Made by a program: the position numbers and the translations under genes. The notes under the pieces are model-generated. The model saw nothing but the letters and a program-made list of their open reading frames with translations. It was not told the DNA's origin and ran no database searches. Below, piece after piece: positions 9,852-22,215 of a stretch of 64,000 nt of DNA. Origin of the DNA: Hordeum vulgare subsp. vulgare (Eukaryota > Streptophyta > Magnoliopsida > Poales > Poaceae); the NCBI RefSeq assembly GCF_904849725.1, contig NC_058521.1, positions 430,794,676 through 430,858,675 on the forward strand, written 5' to 3'. Each line of letters starts with the position of its first letter. Positions within the stretch are counted from its first letter, which is position 1.

Positions 9852-12800
9852 GAGTGCCTGTAGGTAGCCCCCTTTCCAACTCCTTGGCCGAAGTTGACTC
9901 TAATGTTTGAAAAACTTTACTAACACTGATGTTGTGGCTTACGGGCCCACATCTTAATTGGGTGGTATTAGTATCTTTTACTCCTTTTCTATACTCTGGG
10001 CTCTATTCTCTCTTCTCTTTCGGGTTAAAGGTTTTGCTAACTCTGACATTAGGCTCCCGTAAACACTTCCTCCCGGAGAGCCCCGTATTCCAGACGATGG
10101 CTTGATCCGTCAGAAGACTCCGATGATACTCTCCGATGTTTCTATCGAGAACTTGCGCCCATCGCTCTTGCGACTTCCCTTCGTCCGTCTACCACTATGG
10201 ATGACTACATACAAATGTCGTTCATACTTTCTTTTCCAATTGCTCTTGTTTTACGAGATGCAACAAATTATCTTATCGGAGATTCGTCCGTCATCAGTTG
10301 TCATGGGTTTCGAAAGTTCTTCGAATTACTACTCGATCTTTCGGAATCCCCAGTAGCCTATTGCTTTTGACCTTTCTCACCTGCTTGTGTTATGCTTAAA
10401 TCCATATGTCTAGTCACATTCATTAAAATCCTTTGTGATTTTTTCTATGATCTTATTGATTCTACCTTGGTGTGAATTCACACAATCATTTGTTGTGACT
10501 CATAAATTATCTTCCGTCTTAGACGTCCCTCCAGACAGAGCTGGTTCTTGACAAATCAACTTACTTGTATATGGGTCGGAGCATCTGATTATGATACACC
10601 AACCTGGAAATCATAATTCCCTTGGTAATTGAGTATCGGTATTTTTCAGATGTTCTATAATCTGATGCCTTGCGTTTTACCCCCTCTGATTGAGTACCGA
10701 TACTCACATCCGATCTTTTGTGGACTGCAAGACTCATTCTGAGTTATTATCCGACGACATCCCCTTACATTCCAAAAATTCTTGTGATAGTGTTCCACTG
10801 ATACGTAATGTCATTGGTAAATTGTGTCTTCTCCCTCTGATAAATTGTATCCTATACTTTTGTCGGCCATGCTCTGTTGTCAAGCATGTGTTAATTACTC
10901 TTGAAGTTTGTGGTATATGTTCCTAAGATGCCCCGATGGGTTGAACCTAGGCCTTCCTAAATAATTATGACTCGAAAAGTTTTCATGAGTCTTGCTCTTC
11001 TGGTGTTTTGCCAGATAATCTTTTTAAGCTACAACCTGATCAAAGGCGAGGAGTAAATGGTAGGTGATGCATTGATGAAGTGGAAGTCGACCTTGAAATT
11101 TGTGTTCATGCCCATGGAAACGATGTTGATCCTATCATAGAAGCTTCTCGTATCAATAATCATCCATTATATGATTTGATCTGGTGTCTGTGGTTTGGTA
11201 CTTTGCAATCGTGGTTCCGACCATGTTGTCCTTCCTTGATTTCATTCTCAGACGAGTTAAAGTACTTGTCTTCTTCAGATCAATACATGGGTCCAAGCCT
11301 TAATGTTGATCTACCTCCGAGTATTATTCCTGGTAGCTCGACGATATCACGGAGCTGTATAACTTCTTGTGAGCTCCTCATCAACTATGATATTTTCATT
11401 AATTCCAGTTTCCTTGTGTTTGAGTTGTTGGACACGCGAGTACATCGATAACTGAATCGAGTACATATTGCGATTCAACAACTTTTAGTAATCTTCCTTG
11501 TTTATGAGTTTGTACTCGATCATGTCATTCCAAGCTATTAAGCTACATCATCATCGTCATGTTGGAGCTCGACCATGCTATCTATATCCTTCATCCTTGG
11601 AACACAATTCCAACTATGCGTTAAGCTTACATCGAGTTTACCACATCATGGTTGGTTGTCCTGAAAGGCAATCTCAATTCTAAGCTAGCAGTCTTATCTA
11701 TGAGTCCGACAACCTCTTGCTTCATCATTCCCTTGCTTGATGTCGTCGCTAAATGATTACATCTTCGTGAAGCTTCTCAACAATTGTGTCGTGATCATCA
11801 TCAACATTCTGAGCTCTTCCATGGCACCGATTGGATGCATGATGAGAAATACCATCCTTGCCCCTCGATGATTTGTGTTATCATCGACAAACCTTATTGC
11901 CTTCCCTCCAACACAAACTTGTTCATCTTTTGTGTTGTCCCTTAAGTTCCTTCCTATCCAGCTTATGTTATCTTCTACCTTCGAGTATTAATATATTTTA
12001 TGTCAAGGATGTCGTGAGAATTGCACACGTCTTAAAAATTCTTGATATAGTAATACTTCTCGCCATCACCATTCATTTCTTGGTCCTGTGTTGTTTCAAA
12101 CCGGAATACCAACAAGTGAACTCTGATGTGTGATTCCAATACTTCTGGCAACCCTATTGCCTTGAGGTTAACAACTAATTGTTTCATTCTTAGTGGGTTG
12201 GGTGTTGACTCATCATTTTTGACATTGGTTGTCCTACTCCGTCCGTATTTCCGAGTGCACCCTTCGACCAATGTTTAATTGTTGTTGTTCCCTCGAGCAT
12301 ACGACATTATACCATTTGATTTGACAAATGCTATCTCCTTGATATTATAATTTTGGAAATTCATCCCTGTCAAAATCTTGAAGGATTGTTGCTGAGCCCA
12401 TCAGCCACACCCTCAACTTCTCCATGTTCCGCGATGAAGCTCTTGAAAGCATTATCCTTGTGCCTAGCTCATGAAGAATGTGTTTGGTAGCAGAAATGTT
12501 TTCCCAAAGTTCACGTGCACTCTTTCTGCTGTGGATATGTGAAAGTTTTGTTTTGCTTCCTCAAGGATCATACCAAGGCATTCCTGCATGTGTGAAGTGT
12601 TATATGTTTTGAAGATTGGTATCTTCACTTCATATAACTTCTCTTAACACACCAAGCCACCAACTGATTTGATTAAGGAAAAGAAGTTCCTTCATAAGAG
12701 ATAATCGAGGCTTACGCGAGGGCTTTGATATCCTCGATGATGGTTCGCAATTCAGAACTCAATTGCATTTTGACCTAAGAATTCTATGTGGGCACGAATG

Positions 12801-13909
12801 TCTTGGCATTGTGTTCATATGTCTTACAATCGAACTCATGATTCAAGAATTGCTTGTGTAGCTCATATCATGAGAATCTTGCATCTTCATCTTTTCTTCT
12901 CAGGCATCTTGAGTCTGAGGTGTCCCGACACCAATCAGATCTGAATCTCGGGCAGATATGATGGTTGGAACATTTTCTAATAATTAAAACTTTGGTCTTA
13001 TGTAATCGAGTACAGTGATGTCTTGTCTAGCACACTCGGCCGAAGGACCTATTGTTATAAATTCTTCCATACGTAAGGTTAGCCATTCTACCATGAAGAA
13101 GCTATATGACTTAATTCATAAGTTGTTCCTCCTGGATCCTCTTTGTGTACCCATTGTTCCGACCTTTATCGGATGACCATGTCGGTGCTATCCTGAAGCA
13201 CGGATGTGGTACTTCAAAATTCAACAGGAAGATTGGAAGCGCAATGCTAGTTCGTTCCTGATCAATTATCCAGACTGCATGGTATGGGTAAACATCATGA
13301 TTCTTCTTGCCTCTCTATCAAAATGGTTATGTACTGGATGGCCTATCATGTATACCATACTCTATGTTTTCCTCGGGAATGGTATACTCTAAAGCTTGTG
13401 TGTGTGAACACATTTTCCTTCCCATTGGTTTGTTTGACCTTTCTTGTGGCAATTACTTTTCTAAGCAGTGTTAATTCCCTGCATAGGTAAAATTCTCGGT
13501 ATACAACTCTGTCCGTAAGACCCTGTTACTATTGTGGATAACATTCCGATAGCCCCCGGTGGACGAGAACCATGCCTATTGGTCCGCCTCATTTCAACAA
13601 GCAGGAAAATGGTTCTATTTGTCCCCCGCCCTTGGTACCGACGTTGTTGCCAACATAACTGACATACTATCCCTTGACATGTCTTGCTACCAAGACCGTA
13701 TAATATGTCACCGCTATACCTACTCTCGGCCCACATGGTGGACCCATAACCCAAAGATCCACACGATTGAAACTTGGCTCTCCTGTACATCTTTGACTCC
13801 AAGGTATCCTTTACACTTGGCTTCGTATGAAATTCCCGAGCCACCGTCCTATGGAACGATCACTCTTCGGTCCAGATGTTATCCAACATGCTGAGGATCA
13901 AGTCCGCAT
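9852..13909 (+). other. gypsy-1 internal region with no recognisable gag or RT
   Basis: About 4 kb of roughly 40% GC sequence. The longest frames are under 130 codons and none shows gag, protease, RT (Y/F-x-DD) or RNase H motifs. Either the coding region decayed past recognition or this is a non-autonomous derivative that kept only the 3' end of pol. The second reading is favoured because the integrase/chromodomain tail that follows is still easy to recognise. Confidence 0.5.
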
Positions 13910-14440
13910 TATTCATGACAATCTGTAGGCTGCTCAGTCTCGTCAGAAGAGTCAGATTGACCTTCGTCATCAAGTTATGGTCTATCAACCTAGCGAAAAG
14001 GCTTATCTTCGTGTCATACCAATGAGAGGTGCACACCATTTCGGGATCAAGGGCAAGTTAGCTTCTCGCTATATGGTCCTTTCACTATTCTCGAAAGGCG
14101 TGGAAGAGTGGCTTATCAATTGGAACTGTCGTCGAACCTTTCTCAGGTTCACGGTGTCTTCCATGTGTCTCAGCTCCACCGCTGCTTCAAGGATCCTATT
14201 CGAGCAGTGGATCATGATATGCTTGAGCTGCAACAAGACCTCACTTATAAAGAGCATCCGGTCCGCATTCTCAACCAGGTTGAACGTCAGACTCGTCGCA
14301 AAGTCACCAAATTCCTTTAAGTGTAGTGGTCAAACCACTCTGAAGATGAAGCCACTTGGGAATGTGAGGATCATCTTCGTGATGAATACCCCGAGCTCTT
14401 CCTTCTACCTCTAAATTCTCGGGATGAGAATTCTTGTTAG
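13910..14440 (+). pseudogene. gypsy integrase C-terminus and chromodomain (broken)
   Basis: Conceptual pieces in two frames read as the end of a chromoviral pol. One piece has VMVYQPSEKAYLRVIPMRG and FGIKGKLASRY (integrase C-terminal domain). Then comes AYQLELSSNLSQVHGVFHVS and LHRCFKDPI. Last are a chromodomain-like EHPVRILNQVERQTRRK and EDEATWECEDHLRDEYPELF before a TAG at 14438-14440. A frameshift falls near 14060-14110 and stops lie near 14320. The stop abuts the PPT, the normal arrangement in Tekay/Reina-type elements. The chromodomain is thought to steer integration to marked chromatin. Not functional as it stands. Confidence 0.75.
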
Positions 14441-14451
14441 TAGGGGAGAGC
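14441..14451 (+). promoter_or_regulatory. gypsy-1 polypurine tract
   Basis: TAGGGGAGAGC lies between the pol stop codon and the TGTGACGCCCC start of the 3' LTR. It is the plus-strand primer site. Confidence 0.8.
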
Positions 14452-15329
14452 TGTGACGCCCCGGTAAATTAAGCTACAGTGAACCTATGCTAATGGTGAC
14501 ACGTCACCTGGATTACTATTGGTAATCTCGCATAGCTTCAAACGATTCGAAATTCAAGTTTAAAATAAAATCAAGACAAGAAAAGTTTCGAATGTTAAAT
14601 TAAAATTATCGGAGGAGTTATAAAAATTTCCTAATAAATTATAAATTTGACTCGGGCAGTTTGGAAGTTGTTTAAAACCCCTATATATTTAAAACGGAAA
14701 CTATATAAAAATAAATAAAAGAAAGTAAAAAAAGAAAAAAGAAAGAAAAGAAAGAGAAAGGTCCTCAACCCTCCTCGGCCGAGGCCCAGTCTGGCCTCCC
14801 CAGCGCCGGCCCAACTTGGGTTATGACCCCCCTCACCTAGCCCACCTTATTACCCTAAAGAGCCCCCACACCCCCACTACTCCCTCCCCTGGCCGCCGCC
14901 ACTCACCTACCCCCGTCGCTACCCTGCTCTCGCCACTCCCTCCCTCTGATACGCCGGCGCTTGCCCAGCGCCCCACGGCGCCCGAACCCATCGATCCCGT
15001 CGCCCCCCTGGCTATCGTTCCCGTCGCTCCCTCCAGCAACCGACCGAGCCCCAGATCCCACCGCTCCCCGTCGCCCTCGCTCCACCCCTCGCTCCCCCAG
15101 CCTCCCCGCGCACTCGCCCCTCACCCACGCCTCCCTCGTCGGCCTCTCCCGTCGCATCGGCCGGGCCCCCACCCCCCTGGCGCGAGCCCCCTGGCCACCG
15201 CGCCTCCCGCTCGGCACCAACCACCCCGCCGGCCGGAGCCCCCTAACCCACACCGTGCCGACCCTCTCCTCTCGCTGCACCACACCCCCATCGGCCGGCA
15301 CCGGCGGCCCCTCCCTCCGGCGCACCTCA

Positions 15330-15637
15330 TATTGGGGAACGTCGCATGGGAAACAAAAATTTTCCTACGCGCACGAAGACCTATCATGGTGATGTCCATC
15401 TATGAGAGGGGATGAGTGATCTATGTACCCTTGTAGATCGTACAGCAGAAGCGTTAGTGAACGCGGTTGATGTAGTGGAACGTCCTCACGTCCCTCGATC
15501 CGCCCCGCGAACAATCCCGCGATCAGTCCCACGATCTAGTACCGAACGGACGGCACCTCCGCGTTCAGCACACGTACAGCTCGACGATGATCTCGGCCTT
15601 CTTGATCCAGCAAGAGAGACGGAGAGGTAGAAGAGTT
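15330..15637 (-). repeat. Angela 3' LTR remnant
   Basis: Matches 18548-18832 closely (CGCATGGGAAAC, CTACGCGCACGAAGACC, GGAGAGGTAGAAGAG), then breaks at about 15637 into integrase-coding sequence. Only the last 308 bp of about 1.8 kb survive. Confidence 0.9.
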
Positions 15638-15639
15638 CA

Positions 15640-17299
15640 CACGATGATTTTCCACTTCACTCTGAAATTGCTTGAACTTTTCAAATGTTTCACACTTGTG
15701 CTTCATCAAGTAGACATAACCATATCTACTTAAATCGTCAGTGAAGGTGAGAAAATAACGATATCGGCCGCGTGCCTCCACGCTTATCGGACCACACACA
15801 TCGGTATGTATGATTTCCAACAAGTCACTTGCACGCTCCATTGTTCCGGAGAACGGAGTTTTAGTCATCTTGCCCATGAGGCATGGTTCACACGTGTCAA
15901 GTGAATCAAAGTCAAGTGACTCCAAAAGTCCATCAGCATGGAGTTTCTTCATGTGCTTTACAACAATATGACCTAAGCGGCAGTGCCACAAAAATATGGC
16001 GCTATCATTATTAACTCTAACTCTTTTGGTCTCAATGTTATGTATATGCGTATCGCTATCAAGATTCAATATGAACAATCCTCTCACATTCGGTGCATGA
16101 CCATAAAAGATGTTACTCATGGAAATAGAACAACCATTATTCTCTGACTTAAAAGAGTAACCGTCTCGCAATAAACAAGATCCAGATATAATGTTCATGC
16201 TCAACGCAGGCACTAAATAACAATCATTTAAGTTCGTCACTAATCCTGACGGTAACTGAAGTGACACTGTGCCGACGGCGATTGCATCAACCTTGGAACC
16301 ATTTCCTACGCGCATCGTCACTTCATCTTTCGCCAGCCTTCGTCTATTCCGCAGTTCCTGTTTCGAGTTGCAAATATGAGCAACAGAACCGGTATCGAAT
16401 ACCCAGGCACTACTACGAGAGCCGGTTAAGTACACATCAATAACATGTATATCAAATATACCTGATTTTTCTTTGCCCGCCTTCTTATCTGCCAGATACT
16501 TGGGGCAATTGCGCTTCCAGTGACCCATACCCTTGCAATAGTAACACTCCGTTTCAGGCTTAGGTCCAGCTTTGGGTTTCTTCGTCGGATTGGCAACAGG
16601 CTTGCCACTCTTCTTCGAATTGCCCTTCTTGCCTTTGCCGTTTCTCTTGAAACTAGTGGTCTTATTCACCATCAACACTTGATGCTCTTTACGGAGTTCA
16701 GACTCTGCGACTTTCAGCATCGCAAACAACTCGCCGGGAGACTTGTTCATCCCTTGCATGTTGTAGTTCAACACAAAGCCTTTATAGCTTGGTGGCAGTG
16801 ATTGAAGGATTCTGTCAGTAATAGCTTCTTGCGGGAGTTCAATCCCCAGCTCAGCTAGACGGTTTGAGTACCCAGACATTTTGAGCACATGTTCACTGAC
16901 AGATGAGTTTTCCTCCATCTTGCAAGCATAGAATTTATCGGAGGTCTCATACCTCTCGATCCGGGCGTTCTTCTGAAAGATAAACTCCAACTCCTGGAAC
17001 ATCTCAAATGCTCCATGACGCTCAAAGCGATGTTGAAGTCCTGGTTCTAAGCCATACAAGACTGCATATTGAACTATTGAGTAGTCCTCCTTACGTGCTA
17101 ACCAAGCGTTCTTAACATCCTGATCAGCCGTAGCGGGTGGTTCATCTCCTAACGCAGCATTAAGGACATAATCCTTCTTCCCAGCTTGTAAGATTAGCTT
17201 AAGATTACGAGCCCAGTATACAAAGTTGCTTCCATCATCTTTCAACTTAGCTTTCTCTAGGAACGTATTAAAATTCAGGATGACTGTCGCGTGAGCCAT
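15640..17299 (-). pseudogene. Angela gag-protease-integrase polyprotein, cut in the integrase
   Basis: An uninterrupted frame starts MAHATVILNFNTFLEKAKL at 17299. Residues about 10-220 are the copia gag domain (UBN2 type). A zinc knuckle CYYCKGMGHWKRNC lies at about 250-264 and the aspartic protease site WVFDTGS at about 299-305. The gag-pre-integrase HHCC (LWHCRLGH and CEPCLMGK) is at about 437-475. The integrase core starts IIHTDVCGP and YFLTFTDDLSRYGYVYLMK. At about residue 555 the deletion joins it to LTR sequence, so the last 30 or so codons (SPSLLLDQEGRDHRRAV) come from the antisense LTR. No stop or frameshift interrupts gag and protease, so a truncated capsid-protease protein could still be encoded. 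RT and RNase H are absent. Confidence 0.9.
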
Positions 17300-18538
17300 G
17301 ATCTACAACACAAATATATTCAAAGTGGACTTAGACTATGTTCAAGATAATTAGAGTTTAACTTAATCAAATTATTCGCTAAACTCCCACTCAAAAAGTA
17401 CATCTCTCTAGTCATTTGAGTGGTTCATGATCCAGTTACACTAGCTCAAGTCCGATCATCACGTGAGTTGAGTATAGTTTCAGTGGTAAGCATCCCTATG
17501 CTAATCATATCATCTATATGATTCATGATCGACCTTTCGGTCTCATGTGTTCCGAGGCCATGTCTGCACATGCTAGGCTCGTCAAGCTTAACCCGAGTGT
17601 TCCGCGTGCGCAACTGTTTTGCACCCGTTGTATGTGAACGTTGAGTCTATCACACCCGATCATCACGTGGTGTCTCGAAACGACGAACTGTAGCAATGGT
17701 GCACAGTCGGGGAGAACACAATTTCGTCTTGAAATTTTAGTGAGAGATCACCTCATAATGCTACCGTCGTTCTAAGCAAAATAAGGTGCATAAAAGGATT
17801 AACATCACATGCAATTCATAAGTGACATGATATGGCCATCATCACGTGCTTCTTGATCTCCATCACCAAAGCACCGGCACAATCTTCTTGTCACCGGCGC
17901 CACACCATGATCTCCATCAACGTGTTGCCCTCGGGGTTGTCGTGCTACTCATGCTATTACTACTAAAGCTACATCCTAGCAAAATAGTAAACACATCTGC
18001 AAGCACACACGTTAGTATAAAGACAACCCTATGGCTCCTGCCGGTTGCCGTACCATCGACGTGCAAGTCGATATTTCTATTACAACATGATCATCTCATA
18101 CATCCAATATATCACATCACATCATTGGCCATATCACATCACAAGCATACCCTGCAAAAACAAGTTAGACGTCTTCTAATTTTGTTGTTGCATGTTTTAC
18201 GTGGTGACCATGGGTATCTAGTAGGATCGCATCTTACTTACGCAAACACCACAACGGAGATATATGAGTTGCTATTTAACCTCATCCAAGGACCTCCTCG
18301 GTCAAATCCGATTCAAGTAAAGTTGGAGAAACCGACACTTGCCAGTCATCTTTGAGCAACGGAGTTACTCGTAACGATGAAACCAGTCTCTCGTAAGCGT
18401 ACGAGTAATGTCGGTCCAAGCCGCTTCAATCCAACAATACCGCGGAATCAAGAAAAGACTAAGGAGGGCAGCAAAACGCACATCACCGCCCACAAAAAAT
18501 TTTGTGTTCTACTCGAGAAGACATCTACGCATGAACCT
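17300..18538 (-). other. Angela untranslated leader
   Basis: About 1.2 kb between the 5' LTR and the gag ATG, with no long frame. Long structured leaders are usual in BARE/Angela elements. The PBS expected next to the LTR is missing because sequence between CATGAACC and TCGCATGGG (near 18538) has been deleted. Confidence 0.75.
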
Positions 18539-18540
18539 GG

Positions 18541-20347
18541 TCGCATGGGAAACAAAATTTTTGCTACGCGCACGAAGACCTATCATGGTGATGTCCATCT
18601 ACGAGAGGGGATGAGTGATCTACGTACCCTTGTAGATCGTACCGCAGAAGCATTAGTGAACGCGGTTGATCTAGTGGAACGTCCTCACGTCCCTCGATCC
18701 GCCCCGCGAACAATCCCGCGATCAGTCCCACGATCTAGTACCGAACGGACGGCACCTCCGCGTTCAGCACACGTACAGCTCGACGATGATCTCGGCCTTC
18801 TTGATCCAGCAAGAGAGACGGAGAGGTAGAAGAGTTCTCCGGCAGTGTGACGGCGCTCCGGAGGTTGGTGATGATCTTGTCTCAGCAGGGCTCCGCCCGA
18901 GATCCGCAGAAACGCGATCTAGAGGAAAAACCGTGGAGGTATGTGGTCGGGCTGCCGTGGAAAACTCGTCTCAAATCAGCCCTAAAACCTCCGTATATAT
19001 AGGTGGGAGGGAGGGGACCTTGCCTTGGGGATCAAGGAGCCCCAAGGGGGTCGGCCGAGTCCAAGGGGGGAGGACTCCCCCCCCCAAACCGAGTTGGACT
19101 TGGTTTGGTGGGAGGGAGTCTTTCCCTTCCTTCCCACCTCCTCCTTTTTTTTCTTTTCTCTTGATTTTTTGTTCTTGGCGCATAGGGCCCTTTTGGGCTG
19201 TCCCACCAGCCCACTAAGGGCTGGTGTGCCACCCTCAAGGCCTATGGGCTTCCCCGGGGTGGGTTGCCCCCCCGGTGAACTCCCGGAACCCATTCGTCAT
19301 TCCCGGTACATTCCCGGTAACTCCGAAAACCTTCCGGTAATCAAATGAGGTCATCCTATATATCAATCTTCGTTTCCGGACCATTCCGGAAAACCTCGTG
19401 ACGTCCGTGATGTCATCCGGGACTCCGAACAACATTCGGTAACCAACCATATAACTCCAATACGCATAAAACAACGTCGAACCTTAAGTGTGCAGACCCT
19501 GCGGGTTCGAGAACTATGTAGACATGACCCGAGAGACTCCTCGGTCAATATCCAATAGCGGGACCTGGATGCCCATATTGAATCCTACATATTCTACGAA
19601 GATCTTATCGTTTGAACCTCAGTGCCAAGGATTCATATAATCTCGTATGTCATTCCCTTTGTCCTTCGGTATGTTACTTGCCCGAGATTCGATCGTCAGT
19701 ATCCGTATACCTATTTCAATCTCGTTTACCGGTAAGTCTCTTTACTCGTTCCGTAATACAAGATCCCGCAACTTACACTAAGTTACATTGCTTGCAAGGC
19801 TTGTGTGTGATGTTGTATTACCGAGTGGGCCCCGAGATACCTCTCCGTCACACGGAGTGACAAATCCCAGTCTCGATCCATACTAACTCAACTAACACCT
19901 TCGGAGATACCTGTAGAGCATCTTTATAGTCACCCAGTTACGTTGCGACGTTTGATACACACAAAGCATTCCTCCGGTGTCAGTGAGTTATATGATCTCA
20001 TGGTCATAGGAATAAATACTTGACAAGCAGAAAACAGTAGCACAAAATGACACGATCAACATGCTACGTCTATTAGTTTGGGTCTAGTCCATCACGTGAT
20101 TCTCCTAATGACGTGATACAGTTATCAAGCAACAACCCCTTGTTCATAATCAGAAGACACTGACTATCTTTGATCAACTGGCTAGCCAACTAGAGGCTTG
20201 CTAGGGACGGTGTTTTGTCTATGTATCCACACATGTAAATGAGTCTTCATTCAATACAATTATAGCATGGATAATAAACGATTATCTTGATACAGGAATT
20301 ATAATAATAACTATATTTATTATTGCCTCTAGGGCATAATTCCAACA
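18541..20347 (-). repeat. Angela 5' LTR
   Basis: About 1.8 kb, starting TGTTGGAATTATGCCC on the minus strand at 20347 beside TSD copy CCTCA. It includes the TATA region near 19000. Its 3' terminus is shortened by a few bases at the junction near 18538. Confidence 0.9.
18994..19002 (-). promoter_or_regulatory. TATA box of the Angela LTR
   Basis: Minus-strand CTATATATA within CCCACCTATATATACGGAGG. It lies in the 5' LTR, pointing toward the gag gene. Confidence 0.65.
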
Positions 20348-21686
20348 CCTCACCACCCCCGGCGGCCCTCTGCCACGCCGCCCCATCACCGGAGCTCCAC
20401 CGCCGGCCACCACCACAACCGGGAGCTCCTCCTCGTCGACACCGCACCTCCGCCCTCCTCACCTCGTCCCCGACGGCTTCACTGAGCCTCGCCGAACCCT
20501 CCCCCCCTAGATCGTGGGTGAGAACACCCCTCTCATCCTCTCTTCGCCCCAGTTCCATTCCGGCGATCACCGCCGCGTTCCGACGCCGTTTGGCTCCGGT
20601 AGGAGGAGGTGGACCTTGCCTCCCCTCTCTCTGTTTAGGTTTTGCGTGACAGAGAGGAGCACAGAGTTGGAGATGAGAGAAAGAGTTAGATAAATAAAAG
20701 CATGTATAAAATATGTATAATGCATGTATGTATTGCGTATGTATGTATCGTGTATGTATGAGAGTATGTATTGTGTATATATGCATGTATGTAAAAAAAT
20801 ACAATGTGTATATGTGTTATGTAGGTATGTGGCCTATGTCACTCACGGGTGGGGCCAAACCCCCACACCAACTGACAGGGAGGCCCCACACCCGCTGTTA
20901 AAAAAACTGATAATAAGAATAAAATATAAAAATAAAAATATGTTTTTATTAAATAAATAAATAAATAGATATATTATTTAATTAATAATTTAATTAATTA
21001 AATGGACAATTAAGTAATTAGAATAACTAGAGTATGGCACGTGGGCCCCCCTCACTAAATTAATCTGATTAATTAATATTTAACCTTAATTAAAAACTGA
21101 GTCTATGACGCATGGGACCCACTAGTAAGTTGACGAGTCAACTGCTGATGTCAGCATGACATCATGCTGGTGTCATAATTGCTTTTAATCAATTTAATTA
21201 AATCCGCTTTTTAATTCCTAAATATTAAATAAAACTTTAAAAATTAATATAAAATAATCCGTAAGTCAGATCAAAATATTTTCAACATGAAACTTGATCA
21301 ACAGAACGAGATGAACCCGGTACGTGGTCTATTCGTCTGGCACGCGTCTCTAGCATAGAAAACGTGGAATTTTCCACCGTTTTTCGTCTGACCGGTAGAA
21401 TCCAGAGACCCGGGAAATATCATCTGAAAGAGTTAGGTCACCCTAGCTCGGTATAATACCTTGTCATGCTTTGTTGTGTGTTTGCTTGCTCTCTTATTTA
21501 TTGTGTTTTGCCTTCGTTATTTCCTTTCTGGTAGACGCCGAGAACGACGATGATCCGATGATCGACTACTCTCCGATCGAGGAACCATTTTGTTTGCAGG
21601 GCAACAAGGCAAGCAAACCCCCCTTGATCATTCCTATATCGCCTATGTCTTTCTTCCACTTTGTCCTCACTCATGCTCACCCGGGA

Positions 21687-21755
21687 TCAACTTCCCGGTC
21701 AGTCACCCATCCTAGAACTACTCCAAGCTGAGCATGCTTAACCTGGGAGTTCTGT
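21687..21755 (-). ncRNA. 5S-rRNA-like domain in the left Cassandra LTR
   Basis: Minus strand AGAACTCCCAGGTTAAGCA then CTAGGATGGGTGAC and CCGGGAAGT, the same order as the 3' two thirds of plant 5S rRNA including the internal control regions. Substitutions in the A-box region (GTTAAGCATGCTC) suggest decay. Confidence 0.75.
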
Positions 21756-22143
21756 TCGAATGGGCTCCCGGAAAGGAAGGAATTCCTTACTGATATGAGT
21801 AGTCTATCATCCCTAATAAGCCCAGCTATCACATACACCACCACTCAGAGGAACCGATGTCCTCGTCGGGCCACAGGAGCGTTCCCTCTTGGCACAAACG
21901 TCTGTGCATCCAGTCCAGTACATGTGCCATGGCGTGTGCCACAACAGGTCACAAACGTCATGCACAACATGACTGCGCACCTGTCCGCAAACATCCGTGT
22001 AACCGCGAGGGTCGGCACTAATACCAAACTTGTAACGCCCCGGACACACCCGCCGGCGGTCGTTACTCCTGGCGGGATCTAGACTGGCCCCACATATCAA
22101 TACTAGTATTTTCTGCGCACTTTGTCCACACTCATGCGCACCC

Positions 22144-22215
22144 GGGATCAACTTCCCGGTCGGTCACCCATCCTAGAACTACTCCAAGATGAGCACGCTT
22201 AACCTGGTAGTTCTG
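22144..22215 (-). ncRNA. 5S-rRNA-like domain in the right Cassandra LTR
   Basis: Minus strand AGAACTACCAGGTTAAGCG, TGCTC, TAGTTCTAGGATGGGTGACC and GACCGGGAAGT, closely matching the 5S A box (GTTAAGCGTGCT) and C box (CTAGGATGGGTGACC). In Cassandra this domain is known to act as a pol III promoter. It is in sense orientation with the element. Confidence 0.8.

Larger units (their letters stand above)
15330..20347 (-). mobile_element. Angela/BARE-type copia element, internally deleted
   Basis: On the minus strand it starts TGTTGGAATTATGCCC (20347) and ends in GCGACGTTCCCCAATA (15330); the last TG dinucleotide of the plus strand has become TA. The TSD CCTCA is perfect (15325-15329 and 20348-20352). 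Order on the minus strand is 5' LTR (20347-18541), leader, gag-protease-integrase start (17299-15640), then a direct join to a 308-bp LTR remnant. RT, RNase H and most of the 3' LTR are gone. A second small deletion removed the 5' LTR terminus and the primer site at about 18538. Confidence 0.9.

Noticed and set aside
13461..13894. Frames of 111-127 codons on both strands in the gypsy-1 interior
   Set aside because: No retrotransposon motif, opposite-strand frames overlap, and they are not continuous with the chromodomain tail.
14816..15415. Long overlapping proline/arginine-rich frames on both strands
   Set aside because: They lie in the GC-rich part of the gypsy-1 LTR, occur in several frames at once and carry no domain; composition effect.
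22144..22215. Genuine 5S rRNA gene
   Set aside because: Lacks the 5' third of 5S, is repeated in both LTRs and has retrotransposon ends; it is the Cassandra 5S-like domain.
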